Shown: positions 35,327 to 43,902, numbered from the stretch's first letter. The stretch: DNA of 64,000 nucleotides from an uncultured Opitutia bacterium (GCA_903827245.1 CAIKHO010000086.1:56785-120784); one strand, 5' to 3'. Program-made: numbers and translations. Notes: generated from the letters alone by a model not told the origin.

Positions 35327-35503
35327 GATCCGTGCAGGGGAACACCGGGTGCTGCATCCGGTTTTTCCGCGCCGGGTTTCCCTTCCGTCCGACTTTCTTG
35401 GCTGGGTTGACCCCGGCGCATCGGACTGAAACCCGCCGGCCGGCGGACCTCCCGCGGAATTTTCGCCGTTGCCCGCGCCGCGGGTGGCGATTTCGCTGAT
35501 CAC

Positions 35504-36121
35504 ATGCCTGCGCGCGCCTGGTTTCCCACCTACATTTATTCCGAACCGCTACAGGCGTCCGGCTTGGCGCGGTTCAACGCGGAGCTGGCGGACGAATGCC
35601 GGAAGCTGCGCGATTTCGATGCGGCCGGGCGACGCTGGTCGGCCGGGAATTATCCCGGCGGCTACACGAGCTATGCGTCGATGAACGAACTGCATCATTT
35701 TTCCAGCACCTTCGCCGCCTTGGAGAAAAGACTGACGCGCCACATGCGCGCCTTTGCCCGCACGCTCGAGCTCGATCTCCGCGGACGCACCGTGCGGATG
35801 TCCGACTGCTGGGTGAACATCATGCCGGAAAACGCGGCCCACTCGCTGCACCTCCATCCGCTGTCGTTCATCAGCGGCACTTACTACGTCGTCACGCCCA
35901 AAGGTTGTCCGGGATTGAAGTTCGAGGATCCGCGTCTGAGCAAGTTCATGGCCGCGCCGCCACGGCGGCCGGACGCCCGACCCGCCAGCCGTCCGCACGT
36001 CACCTATGCCGCCGAGGCCGGACGCGTGATCCTCTTTGAGAGCTGGCTGCGTCACGAGGTCGCCGCCAACCGGGCCGCGGAGGAGCGGATCAGCATCAGC
36101 TTCAACTACCACTGGGCCTGA
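35504..36121 (+). CDS. 2-oxoglutarate/Fe(II)-dependent oxygenase, TIGR02466-like
   Basis: A 205-aa protein resembling the TIGR02466 putative 2OG oxygenases. The first conserved block is SDCWVNIMPENAAHSLHLHP with the His-rich iron-binding region, then FISGTYYVVTP and GCPGLKFEDPR. The C-terminal block GRVILFESWLRHEVA carries the distal His, and ERISISFNYHW closes the domain (the Arg/Ser pair normally binds the 2OG carboxylate). It would hydroxylate an unknown substrate; family members are common in phages and marine bacteria. It is followed by a Gly-rich lipoprotein gene 48 bp downstream. Confidence 0.8.
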   Translation: MPARAWFPTYIYSEPLQASGLARFNAELADECRKLRDFDAAGRRWSAGNYPGGYTSYASMNELHHFSSTFAALEKRLTRHMRAFARTLELDLRGRTVRMSDCWVNIMPENAAHSLHLHPLSFISGTYYVVTPKGCPGLKFEDPRLSKFMAAPPRRPDARPASRPHVTYAAEAGRVILFESWLRHEVAANRAAEERISISFNYHWA

Positions 36122-36169
36122 GGCCGGAAATCGGGAAACCTTGCTTCCGTATGCGCGTCGTATGATGCC

Positions 36170-36871
36170 ATGCCTTCCTCCCGCTTCCTCCCGGCCAGAC
36201 CGTGCCGCGGTGTTCTCGCCTTGATCACGCTCTGCGGCCTCGCCGCCTGCGAAAGCGATCGTCACCCGCCCGCCCCGGCCCCCCAAGGAACCGCCGGTCC
36301 CGCCGGCGAAGCCGCCACCCCGGAGATGGAGGCGCGCGGCACATTCTTCACCGGCCAGGTCGAGGTGGAAACCTTGCTCAACCGCGGCGGCTTTGCGGGA
36401 AGAGGCGGCGGCGACAGCGGCTCGGCGGAAGGTTCCGGCCGGCGGGACGGGGGCGGCGGACGAGGTGTCGGCCGGGGCCGCGGGGCTGGCGGAAGCGCTT
36501 ACTCCACGGACGCCGCCAAAAGCCCGGGCTCGGAAACGGCCCCCCGCATTTACGCCAGCAACCTCCCGGCGGTCCGCCTTCATCTGCGCCTGACCAATCA
36601 TGGGACCGAACCCATCGAGGTGGAGGTGACCGATTTCGATTCCGACCTCGGCAATTTCGTCGTGCAGCCGGCGAAAATCATGCTGCCCCCGAACGAATCC
36701 GTCGAGGCAGACCCCATGACTTCGCGCCTGGGCGTCACCTCGGATGAAATTCCCCTGACCGTCACTCTGCGAGCCCGCGACCAGACGGAAAAACAGGTGC
36801 TGAGCCTTCATTTGATCAAATCCGCCGCCGTGCCGGCCCAATCGAGCGCGCCGTCCGGACCGGTGCCCTGA
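36170..36871 (+). CDS. Glycine/arginine-rich lipoprotein
   Basis: A 233-aa predicted lipoprotein: the lipobox LCGLAAC follows a hydrophobic helix. A Pro/Ala linker leads to GTFFTGQVEVETLLNRGGFA, then a low-complexity Gly/Arg/Ser tract of about 50 residues (for example GRRDGGGGRGVGRGRGAGGS). The C-terminal 110 residues (RLHLRLTNHGTEPIEVEVTD) look like an immunoglobulin-like beta domain. No named family is recognised. It sits on the same strand as the oxygenase gene, so a joint function is possible but not shown. Confidence 0.7.
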   Translation: MPSSRFLPARPCRGVLALITLCGLAACESDRHPPAPAPQGTAGPAGEAATPEMEARGTFFTGQVEVETLLNRGGFAGRGGGDSGSAEGSGRRDGGGGRGVGRGRGAGGSAYSTDAAKSPGSETAPRIYASNLPAVRLHLRLTNHGTEPIEVEVTDFDSDLGNFVVQPAKIMLPPNESVEADPMTSRLGVTSDEIPLTVTLRARDQTEKQVLSLHLIKSAAVPAQSSAPSGPVP

Positions 36872-36914
36872 GCCTATTGAGGCTCGCGGATCAGACTGAC
36901 GAATGGGCTTGGGA

Positions 36915-36976
36915 GTAGCGCGGTGCTTCAGCCCGCGGCTTGCGTCCCATAGCGCGGGATGAAGGCACCGCGCTAC
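36915..36976. repeat. Intergenic palindrome, family F (second copy)
   Basis: Left arm GTAGCGCGGTGCTTCAGCCC; right arm GCGGGATGAAGGCACCGCGC ending TAC. The left arm is nearly identical to that at 29863. It starts the 649-bp gene-free stretch 36872-37520. Confidence 0.85.
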
Positions 36977-37025
36977 CTTGACCCCGGTCGTCAGTTTAAG
37001 GCGCGAGCCTCAATAAAAGGTGCCG

Positions 37026-37167
37026 TTAAACCACCAAGGCACAAAGAGCACCGAGGCCAAGCCAGCAACCGAGATAAAACGCGCTTCACCCCACAGGTGA
37101 AAGTCGCTTCGACCCGATCTGCTTCATCAAATATCCGCTCTGTGCCCTTTGTGTCTCCGTGGTTCAA
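37026..37167. repeat. Intergenic palindrome, family H
   Basis: Left arm TTAAACCACCAAGGCACAAA continuing GAGCACCGAG; right arm CTCTGTGCCCTTTGTGTCTC continuing CGTGGTTCAA. The loop of about 80 nt contains no coding sequence. Confidence 0.8.
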
Positions 37168-37272
37168 ATCCGGTTGCGGAATTCAAGCTGAACACAATTC
37201 GCCACGCTGCCGGAACGATACCGCAGCCGGTTCGTCCTGATAATCATCACCCGTACGGAAATTCCGGTCGTG

Positions 37273-37460
37273 GTACAATTTCACACCGAGGCATGGGTGG
37301 CCGCCGACCTTGCTCCGGGCGGCGGATTCCGGGTGGCTGATGCGCCACACCGCCGCCCGGAGGTCGGCGGCCACCCTACAAGACATAAGTCCAAAACCAA
37401 CGGGACGTTGGTATTACCTCGCGGCTTTGCGCCTCTGCGCGAAACCGGTCTGGAACGATT
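37273..37460. repeat. Composite palindrome: family G inside a family B copy
   Basis: Outer B-type sequence ACAATTTCACACCGAGGCA (about 37275) and CGCGGCTTTGCGCCTCTGCG ending CGAAACC (37420-37446) flank a perfect 16-bp inverted repeat: GGGTGGCCGCCGACCT (37295-37310) and AGGTCGGCGGCCACCC (37361-37376). The G element seems to have landed in the loop side of the B copy, which lacks its usual central GATGATTG core. Confidence 0.75.
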
Positions 37461-37520
37461 GATCCCCAACTGGACCACAACCGGAATTCCGGTGTGGCAC
37501 CCGGCCCAACCCGCGCTTTG

Positions 37521-38294
37521 ATGCCGGCCATGGCCAAGAACGATCCTCTCCCTGCCGCACTCGTGACTGGCGCATCCCGCGGCATTGGCCGTGCGATCGC
37601 GGAGCAACTGGCCGCCCGCGGTGTGCGCGTCGGCGTTCATTTCCACACGAATCGCATCGCGGCGGAAAAAGTCCTGGCCGCCCTGCCCGGCTCCGGGCAC
37701 CAGCTGTTCCAGGCCGATCTCGCCGACGCCGCGGCCTGCGCCGAACTTTTTGCCGGAGCCGTGCGCGCCTTCGACCGGATCGATGTCCTCGTGAACAACG
37801 CGGGCATTTATGAGAAACACGACTTGAAGAACACCACGTTCGCCGAGTGGCAACGGCTCTGGCAGCACACCCTCGCGGCCAACCTGGGCGGACCGGCGCA
37901 CCTTTCCTTCCTCGCCGCGCAGCACATGCGCGCCGCGGGCGGCGGGCGCGTGGTGAACATCTCCTCGCGCGGGGCCTTTCGCGGCGAACCCGACGCGCCG
38001 GCCTACGGCGCGGCCAAGGCCGGGCTCAACGCCCTCGGCCAGTCGCTCGCCAAAGCGCTCGCCCCGGAAAAAATCTACATCTTCACCCTTGCCCCCGGCT
38101 GGGTGGACACCGACATGGCCGCACCCCACATCACGGGGCCGCGCGCCGCCGAAATCCTGGACCAGCAGCCGCTGGGCCGCGTGACGAGTCCCGGCGAGGT
38201 CGCCAGCGCCGCGGTGTTTTGCGCCCTCGATGCTCCCGCCGCCATGACCGGCGCCATCATCGATGTGAACGGGGCGTCCTACCTGCGGACGTGA
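37521..38294 (+). CDS. Short-chain dehydrogenase/reductase (3-oxoacyl-ACP reductase-like)
   Basis: A 257-aa NAD(P)H oxidoreductase of the classical SDR fold. The cofactor motif is VTGASRGIGRAIAEQLAARG, the structural NNAG is in VLVNNAGIYEKH, and the catalytic Ser-Tyr-Lys is in NISSRGAF and YGAAKAGLNAL. The C-terminal APGWVDTDMAAPH and GAIIDVNGASYLRT are typical of FabG-like enzymes. The substrate is not evident. The start may be 37521 or 37530 (MAKNDP). It is convergent with the LptF/LptG-like gene with only 24 bp between the stops. Confidence 0.9.
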   Translation: MPAMAKNDPLPAALVTGASRGIGRAIAEQLAARGVRVGVHFHTNRIAAEKVLAALPGSGHQLFQADLADAAACAELFAGAVRAFDRIDVLVNNAGIYEKHDLKNTTFAEWQRLWQHTLAANLGGPAHLSFLAAQHMRAAGGGRVVNISSRGAFRGEPDAPAYGAAKAGLNALGQSLAKALAPEKIYIFTLAPGWVDTDMAAPHITGPRAAEILDQQPLGRVTSPGEVASAAVFCALDAPAAMTGAIIDVNGASYLRT

Positions 38295-38318
38295 GCCGGA
38301 AGATCGCCCGGCCGGCGC

Positions 38319-39497
38319 TCAACGCAGGCGGGCGAAAAACCACGTGGCGAGGACGGCCATCCCGGCGTTCGGCAGCCAGGCGGCGATATCGGGCGGCACC
38401 AGCTCCTTCGTGGCCAGCGACGCGGCCAGGTTGGTGAGCAGGTAATACAGGAAAAAAAGGCCGATGGATTTCGACACGCCCACGGCGGGGTTCACCCGCA
38501 CGCCCGTGATCGCGAACGGGATCGCGATGGCGATCACGATGAGCGGGGTAAGCGTGTCGGCGAGCAGCCCGAAATACCGCACGGCATAGGGCACCGACTT
38601 GGGATTTTGATCCGCCTCGAAATAGGCGCGGATGCGCCGCAATTCGAAAAACGACAGATCGATGGGCCGGCGGTCGATGAGCAGCATCAGGCCGGGATCC
38701 TCGTTGAAGGCCGGCTCATACTTTTCGGCAAACGGCCGCGAGCGCAGCAGTTCGCCGGTCTCGACATCGAAATCGAGCTCGCGCCCATCCTTGAAGATCC
38801 AGCCGCCGTGCACCTCGTCCCGGCTCGCCTCGGCGGCCGTCAGGCGCATCGTTTCCCGGCGCGACCGGTCGAGCACGGACACGGTGGCGCCATAGGCCTT
38901 GCGGGTCAGGCGGCTGTAACGGTTGATGAACCACATCCGGTTCGCCTCGTAATTGTCGAACGCCACGCTGCTCACGGCCCCGATGCGATCGGGCGGCAGC
39001 TTGGCCTGCGAACGGAACTGGAAGTTTTCGTCGAGGGAACGCGAGGCCTCGACCGACCATGGCACCACCGTCGAGTTGAGCCACCAGGTCAGCCCGCAGC
39101 ACAGCACGCCGACGCACCAGACCGGCCGGGTCAGTCGCAGGAAACCGACCCCGGCGGCCCGCATCGCCGTGAACTCGTTGGCGCGATGCAGCTGGCCGAG
39201 GGCGAACATCAGCGAGACCAGCAGCGCCAAGGGCAGGACCAGCCCGAAGAAACTCGGGATCGTGACCAGGATATACATCCAGATGTCCAGTCCGCGCGCG
39301 CCGTAGTCCCTCAAGTCGTGGAACTTGTCGAACATCACCTGGACGAGCAGCAGACCGAGCGTCGCCACCAACACGAGCCCCAGGATCTGCAGCCATTCGC
39401 GCAGGAGATGACGGTCGAAGGTGTTCAACTCCGGGATAGAAAAGCGCGTCCCGCCCGAAGGCAAAGCGCAAAGCGGCGGGCCGAAGCCCCTTGGCAT
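38319..39497 (-). CDS. LptF/LptG-family LPS export permease
   Basis: Inner-membrane permease of the YjgP/YjgQ family, which with LptB and LptC extracts LPS from the inner membrane. About 390 aa: TM helices near the N-terminus (LGLVLVATLGLLLVQVMF, FFGLVLPLALLVSLMFAL), the family motif NEFTAMRAAGV, a periplasmic beta-jellyroll domain of about 160 residues, and two C-terminal helices (LTPLIVIAIAIPFAITGV, LFFLYYLLTNLAASLA). The start is uncertain: ATG at 39497 adds about 24 non-conserved residues, and a TTG near 39428 before NTFDRHLLREW is closer to the family start. No partner gene is adjacent. Confidence 0.88.
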   Translation of the reverse strand: MPRGFGPPLCALPSGGTRFSIPELNTFDRHLLREWLQILGLVLVATLGLLLVQVMFDKFHDLRDYGARGLDIWMYILVTIPSFFGLVLPLALLVSLMFALGQLHRANEFTAMRAAGVGFLRLTRPVWCVGVLCCGLTWWLNSTVVPWSVEASRSLDENFQFRSQAKLPPDRIGAVSSVAFDNYEANRMWFINRYSRLTRKAYGATVSVLDRSRRETMRLTAAEASRDEVHGGWIFKDGRELDFDVETGELLRSRPFAEKYEPAFNEDPGLMLLIDRRPIDLSFFELRRIRAYFEADQNPKSVPYAVRYFGLLADTLTPLIVIAIAIPFAITGVRVNPAVGVSKSIGLFFLYYLLTNLAASLATKELVPPDIAAWLPNAGMAVLATWFFARLR

Positions 39498-39620
39498 GCG
39501 GGAAGCTCCCGCCCCGATTCGTTGCCCGTCATGTTACAGTTTGGTTGAAAACCCGCCGGGCCTCACGTTTTCTCCGCCCGGGTTTCGCCACCAACTTCCC
39601 AGCCTCGGATCCTTATCATC
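39498..39620. other. Divergent promoter region of lptF/G-like gene and livK
   Basis: A 123-bp divergent gap. It contains two related short words, CCCGCCGGGCCTCACG and CTCCGCCCGGGTTTCG, but no repeat family or clear promoter hexamers could be identified. Confidence 0.3.
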
Positions 39621-40745
39621 ATGCGCCTGCTCCGTTCCGTTCTCTCCCCCGTCTTGATCGTCGTGGCCCTGGCCACCTCCGCCGCCGCCCAGGACAGGAT
39701 AAAGGTCGGTGAGTTCGCCTCGCTCACCGGCGGCAACGCGAGCTTCGGCCAGTCGTCCCACAAGGGCACCCAGCTGGCCATCGAGGCCATCAACGCCGCC
39801 GGCGGCGTCCTCGGCAAGAACCTGCAGCTCATCACCGAGGACGACCAGTCCCTCGCCGGCCAGCCGGCGACGATCGTGCAGAAGTTCATCGCGGAGGACA
39901 AGGTCGTCGCCGTCCTCGGCGAGGTCGCCTCCTCCAAGTCCCTGGAGGCGGCGCCCATCTGCCAACAGAATCATATCCCGATGATCTCGCCCGCCTCGAC
40001 CAACCCGAAGGTGACGGAGGTCGGGGATTACATCTTCCGCATCTGCTTCATCGACCCGTTTCAGGGCACCGTGATGGCGAAGTTCGCCCTGGCGCAGGGC
40101 TGGAAGAAGGTGGCCGTGCTCACCGACGTGAAGCAGGACTACTCGGTCGGCCTCGCGGATTTCTTCGTCAAATATTTCACGGCCCACGGCGGCGAAATCG
40201 TGAAGGAGCAGAAGTACTCCACCGGCGACAAGGACTTCAAGCCGCAGCTCACCTCCCTCAAGGGCGCGCAGCCCGACGCCATCTTCGTCCCGGGCTACTA
40301 CGCCGAGGTCGCGCTCATCGGCAAGCAGGCCCGGCTGCTCGGGCTCAAGGTGCCGCTGCTTGGCGGCGACGGCTGGGTCGGCGACTCCCTGCTCAAGGTG
40401 GCCGGCAACTCCCTCGACGGCTCCTTCTTCTCCTGCCACTTCAGCGCCGAGGACAAAAGCCCGGCCGTACAGGACTTCGTCGCGAAATTCCGGGCCAGGT
40501 ACCAGGAGACGCCCGACGACATGGCCGCGCTCGGCTACGACAGCGCCATGATCCTCGCCGAGGCCATCAAGCGGGCCGGCACCACGGAGGGGGACAAGCT
40601 GCGCGACGCCATCGCGGCCACCAAGAATCACCCCGGCATCACCGGCAACATCACCCTCGACGCGCAACGCAACGCCGCCAAGCCCGCCGTCATCCTGACC
40701 ATCCGCGACGGCGGCTTCAAATTCCAGGAGACGGTGGCGCCGTGA
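39621..40745 (+). CDS. livK: Branched-chain amino-acid ABC transporter substrate-binding protein
   Basis: Periplasmic binding protein of a high-affinity importer. The 374-aa protein has a signal peptide (VLSPVLIVVALATSAAAQ) and then the type I periplasmic-binding fold: IKVGEFASLTGGNASFGQ, AIEAINAAGGVLGKNLQL, MISPASTNPKVTEVGDYIF, FVPGYYAEVALIGKQARLLG and ITLDAQRNAAKPAVIL. The ligand cannot be read from sequence; LIV-type receptors bind Leu/Ile/Val but relatives bind urea or amides. The permease and ATPase genes follow in order, after the four-helix-bundle insertion. Confidence 0.93.
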   Translation: MRLLRSVLSPVLIVVALATSAAAQDRIKVGEFASLTGGNASFGQSSHKGTQLAIEAINAAGGVLGKNLQLITEDDQSLAGQPATIVQKFIAEDKVVAVLGEVASSKSLEAAPICQQNHIPMISPASTNPKVTEVGDYIFRICFIDPFQGTVMAKFALAQGWKKVAVLTDVKQDYSVGLADFFVKYFTAHGGEIVKEQKYSTGDKDFKPQLTSLKGAQPDAIFVPGYYAEVALIGKQARLLGLKVPLLGGDGWVGDSLLKVAGNSLDGSFFSCHFSAEDKSPAVQDFVAKFRARYQETPDDMAALGYDSAMILAEAIKRAGTTEGDKLRDAIAATKNHPGITGNITLDAQRNAAKPAVILTIRDGGFKFQETVAP

Positions 40746-40765
40746 AAGCTCGCGAGGCGAGCGGG

Positions 40766-41203
40766 TGAAAGATGAAGGTTGAAAGTTGAAAGCCGGAGTA
40801 TCCGACCTGCTTCATGTTCAACTTTGAGAAACTGGAAGTCTGGCAGAAAAGCGTGGCGTACTCGGGTCTGGTTTACGAATTGACGCGAACCTTTCCGGGC
40901 GAGGAACGCTTCGGCCTTACCAACCAGATGCGGCGGCCCGCCATTTCCATTTCCTCAAATATTGCCGAAGGCTGCTCCCGATCCTCAAAGCCCGATTTCC
41001 AGCGCTTCGTCGAGATCGCCACCGGATCGGCCTTTGAGGTGGTCTCGCAGGCGCGCATCGCCCGCGGGCAAGGCTGGCTGGCCGAGGAAAGTCATGATCG
41101 CCTTTATACGGCCGCGCTGGAGATTGTTCGCATGCTCAGCGGACTGCGCAGCTCGCTCAAAGGCTGAAGCCTTCAACTTCCACCCTTCAACTTTCAACCG
41201 CCG
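40766..41203 (+). mobile_element. Candidate four-helix-bundle insertion unit with inverted-repeat ends
   Basis: The ORF at 40814-41167 is bracketed by GGTTGAAAGTTGAA (40777-40790) and its exact complement TTCAACTTTCAACC (41186-41199). Related sequence extends both arms (GTGAAAGATGAAGG to the left, CTTCAACTTCCACC inside the right). The unit lies between livK and livH, which are normally adjacent. The right end stops 9 nt before the livH start codon. A one-arm relative (CTTTCAACCTTCACCTTTCA) occurs upstream of htpG near 48694. No transposase is present. Confidence 0.55.
40814..41167 (+). CDS. Four-helix-bundle protein (23S rRNA intervening-sequence / bAvd-like)
   Basis: A 117-aa all-helical protein of the four-helix-bundle family (TIGR02436). 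It starts with the typical FEKLEVWQKSVAYSGLVYEL, followed by FGLTNQMRRPAISISSNIAE and GCSRSSKPDFQRFVEIATGS, and a final helical repeat with LAEESHDRLYTAALEIVRML. Relatives are found as ORFs inside 23S rRNA intervening sequences and as accessory proteins (Avd) of diversity-generating retroelements, and scattered in intergenic regions. Neither a reverse transcriptase nor an rRNA gene is nearby. It is an intruder in the liv operon and may be co-transcribed with it. Confidence 0.92.
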   Translation: MFNFEKLEVWQKSVAYSGLVYELTRTFPGEERFGLTNQMRRPAISISSNIAEGCSRSSKPDFQRFVEIATGSAFEVVSQARIARGQGWLAEESHDRLYTAALEIVRMLSGLRSSLKG

Positions 41204-41207
41204 CAAA

Positions 41208-42134
41208 GTGACCGAATTCCTGCAGCAACTGGTCAACGGCCTCGCCCAGGGGGGCATTTATGCGCTGATCGCCCTCGGGTACACCATGATCTATGGCGTG
41301 CTGCGCTTCATCAACTTTGCCCATGGCGACATCTTCATGCTGGGCGCCTTCGCCGGCTTTTACCTCGCGCCGGCGACCCTGAAGCTGTTCGGGGCCGGGC
41401 CCTCCTACGCCGGGGCCGCCTTGGTCCTGCTCGGCGCCATGGCACTGTGCGCGCTCATCGGCATCGTGATCGAACGGCTCTGCTACCGCCCGCTGCGGGA
41501 CCGGCCGCGGATCACCGCGCTCATCACGGCCATCGGCGTTTCCCTGCTCCTGGAAAACGGCGGCCAGCTGCTCTTTGGGGCCGACCCCAAGTCGTTTCCC
41601 GACCTGATCGTCGACCGGGCGCTCGACCTGCCGGCCGGATGGGGCCCGCTGTCCGCTCTCACCATCACGCTCTCGCAGGTCCTGGTGCTGGGCGTGACCC
41701 TGCTCCTGCTCGTGGCGCTGCGGCACGTGGTGAACCGCACCCGCACCGGCCTGGCCATGCGGGCGCTTTCCCTCAATCCGACCGCGGCCCAGCTCGCGGG
41801 GGTCAACCTCGACCAGGTGATCATGTTCACCTTCGGCCTCGGCTCGGCGCTGGCCGGCGCCGCCGGCGTGCTGATCTCGATCCAGCAACCTTCGATCGAT
41901 CCCCTCATGGGCATCTCCGCCGGGCTGAAGGCTTTCATCGCCGCCGTGCTCGGCGGCATCGGCAACCTGCCCGGCGCCGTGCTCGGCGGCGTGCTCATCG
42001 GGCTGCTGGAGGCGCTCGTCGTCGGCTACCTGTCCCCCACCTACCGCGATCCCATCGTCTTCGCGGTGTTGATCCTCATCCTGATCTTCCGGCCGGCCGG
42101 ATTGCTCGGGACCGTACAAAAGGAAAAGGTCTGA
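41208..42134 (+). CDS. livH: Branched-chain amino-acid ABC transporter permease LivH
   Basis: Inner-membrane permease of 308 aa with about eight helices. The N-terminal LVNGLAQGGIYALIALGYTM, then FINFAHGDIFMLGAFAG, the EAA-like region MRALSLNPTAAQLAGVNLDQ, and AFIAAVLGGIGNLPGAVLGG are typical of LivH. The start is GTG at 41208. The nine bases upstream belong to the edge of the four-helix-bundle unit, so no Shine-Dalgarno is visible. Its stop overlaps livM (TGATG). Confidence 0.95.
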   Translation: MTEFLQQLVNGLAQGGIYALIALGYTMIYGVLRFINFAHGDIFMLGAFAGFYLAPATLKLFGAGPSYAGAALVLLGAMALCALIGIVIERLCYRPLRDRPRITALITAIGVSLLLENGGQLLFGADPKSFPDLIVDRALDLPAGWGPLSALTITLSQVLVLGVTLLLLVALRHVVNRTRTGLAMRALSLNPTAAQLAGVNLDQVIMFTFGLGSALAGAAGVLISIQQPSIDPLMGISAGLKAFIAAVLGGIGNLPGAVLGGVLIGLLEALVVGYLSPTYRDPIVFAVLILILIFRPAGLLGTVQKEKV

Positions 42135-43096
42135 TGGCCTCCCGTTCCAACGTGGTTTTCCTCGTCGTGCTCGGCGCGCTCGCGGTCGTCTCGCCGGCCG
42201 TCGGACACATCAGCCCGTACTACTACGACATCGTGGTCAGCATCGGCATCAGCATGATCCTGGCTGCGAGTCTCAACCTGATCAACGGCTACACCGGACA
42301 GTTTTCGCTGGGGCATGCCGGCTTCATGGCCGTGGGTGCCTACGCCTCGTCGTGGCTGACGCTGCGCGCCGGCACGCCCGGGGGCGCCGGCGGGGCCGTC
42401 GTGTTTGCTGGCGCCCTGCTCGCCGGGAGCGTCGCGGCGGCACTGACCGGGCTCGCCGTCGGCGCGCCTTCGCTGCGGCTGCGCGGCGACTACCTCGCCA
42501 TCGTCACGCTCGGGTTCAACGAGATCATCAAGGGCGCCATCCAGAACGCCGAGCCGCTCGGCGCCCAGCGCGGGCTGGGCGGCATGGGCAAGTACACCGG
42601 TTTCTTTTCCACCTTCGCCTGCGCCGCGCTCACCGTGTTTGTCATCCACAACCTGGTCCGCTCGACGTACGGGCGGGGCTTCCTCGCCACGCATGACGAC
42701 GAAATCGCCGCCGAGTCGGTCGGGCTCAACACGACCCGCTACAAGATCGCCGCCTTCACCATTGGCGCTTTTTTCGCCGGGCTCGCGGGCGGGCTCTACG
42801 CCCATTTCAAGCAGTTCATCCATCCCGAGGCCTTCGGTTTCACCCGCTCCATGGACATCGTGGTCATGGTGATCCTCGGCGGCATGGGCCGCATGGTCGG
42901 CGTCTGCCTGGCCGCGGCCCTCCTCACCGTGCTGCCGGAAGTGCTCCGCTACGTCTCGCATCTCGGCTTCCTCCCGGAGTGGCTGCGCCACGTCGCCGAA
43001 AACCGCATGATCATTTATTCGCTGCTCCTTATCGTGGTCATGATCGCGCGACCGCAGGGACTGTTCAGCCTCAAGCCCGCGCGGGCCCGATCCTAA
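42134..43096 (+). CDS. livM: Branched-chain amino-acid ABC transporter permease LivM
   Basis: Second permease, 320 aa, with about ten hydrophobic helices. Diagnostic segments: LAASLNLINGYTGQFSLGHA, GAPSLRLRGDYLAIVTLGF, STYGRGFLATHDDEIAAESV (the coupling helix that contacts the ATPases), and VVMVILGGMGRMVGVCLAAA. It forms the membrane pore with LivH. Start and stop overlap both neighbours (TGATG at 42132, TAATG at 43094), indicating translational coupling through the permease-ATPase block. Confidence 0.95.
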   Translation: MASRSNVVFLVVLGALAVVSPAVGHISPYYYDIVVSIGISMILAASLNLINGYTGQFSLGHAGFMAVGAYASSWLTLRAGTPGGAGGAVVFAGALLAGSVAAALTGLAVGAPSLRLRGDYLAIVTLGFNEIIKGAIQNAEPLGAQRGLGGMGKYTGFFSTFACAALTVFVIHNLVRSTYGRGFLATHDDEIAAESVGLNTTRYKIAAFTIGAFFAGLAGGLYAHFKQFIHPEAFGFTRSMDIVVMVILGGMGRMVGVCLAAALLTVLPEVLRYVSHLGFLPEWLRHVAENRMIIYSLLLIVVMIARPQGLFSLKPARARS

Positions 43097-43887
43097 TGCC
43101 CGCCCCCTTGCTCCAGATCGACAAGACCACCCTGCGCTTCGGCGGCCTCACCGCGCTGAACGGGATCGACCTGGCCGTCGGCCCCGACGAGCTCGTCGGC
43201 CTGATCGGCCCGAACGGCGCCGGCAAGACCACCGTGTTCAATGTCATCACCGGGGTCTATACCCCGACCGAGGGCACGGTGACCTTCGTCGGCGCCGCCC
43301 TGAACGGCCGGCGCATGAATGAAATCGCCCGGCTCGGCATCGCGCGCACTTTCCAGAACATCCGCCTCTTTCCCCAGCTCTCGGTCTTCGACAATGTCCG
43401 CGTCGCCTGCAACCTGCATCGCGCGACGAACCCGGCCGCGGCGCTCCTGCGGCTGGCCGCCTTCCGGGCCGACGAGGCGGCGGTCGCGCAGCGTTGCGAG
43501 GAATTGCTCGGCCTTTTCAACCTCCTGCGGTTTCGCGACGCCCCCGCCGGCAGCCTGCCCTACGGCGACCAGCGCCGGCTCGAGATCGTGCGCTGTCTCG
43601 CCACCAAGCCCCGCCTGCTCCTGCTCGACGAGCCCGCCGCCGGCATGAACCCGGTCGAGAAAAGCGAGCTCATCCGCCTCATCCAGCAGATCAAGCAACA
43701 GTTCGCGCTTTCGATCCTGCTCGTGGAGCACTCGATGCAGGTCGTGATGGGCGTCTGCCAGCGCATCGTCGTGCTCGATTACGGCGTGAAAATCGCGGAG
43801 GGCCCGCCCGCCGCCATCCAGAACGACCCCAAGGTCATCGAGGCCTACCTCGGCGAGGATCATCAGAAGTCGCTTTCGCATCACTGA
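43096..43887 (+). CDS. livG: Branched-chain amino-acid ABC transporter ATPase LivG
   Basis: Cytoplasmic ATPase of 263 aa. Walker A is GPNGAGKTT, the Q-loop follows in ARTFQNIRLFP, and Walker B is LLLLDEPAAGMNP. The signature normally read as LSGGQ is here LPYGDQRR, the usual LivG variant. The H-loop is in LLVEHSMQVVM. The C-terminal extension typical of LivG, ending AYLGED, is present. Its ATG overlaps the livM stop. The pair livG/livF is split by a repeat element of 100 bp. Confidence 0.96.
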   Translation: MPAPLLQIDKTTLRFGGLTALNGIDLAVGPDELVGLIGPNGAGKTTVFNVITGVYTPTEGTVTFVGAALNGRRMNEIARLGIARTFQNIRLFPQLSVFDNVRVACNLHRATNPAAALLRLAAFRADEAAVAQRCEELLGLFNLLRFRDAPAGSLPYGDQRRLEIVRCLATKPRLLLLDEPAAGMNPVEKSELIRLIQQIKQQFALSILLVEHSMQVVMGVCQRIVVLDYGVKIAEGPPAAIQNDPKVIEAYLGEDHQKSLSHH

Positions 43888-43902
43888 GCGCCGGGCGTTC
43901 AT

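Noticed and set aside
40814..41167. Diversity-generating retroelement accessory (Avd)
   Set aside because: No reverse transcriptase, template repeat or variable repeat is in the window, so the four-helix-bundle protein cannot be called Avd of a DGR.
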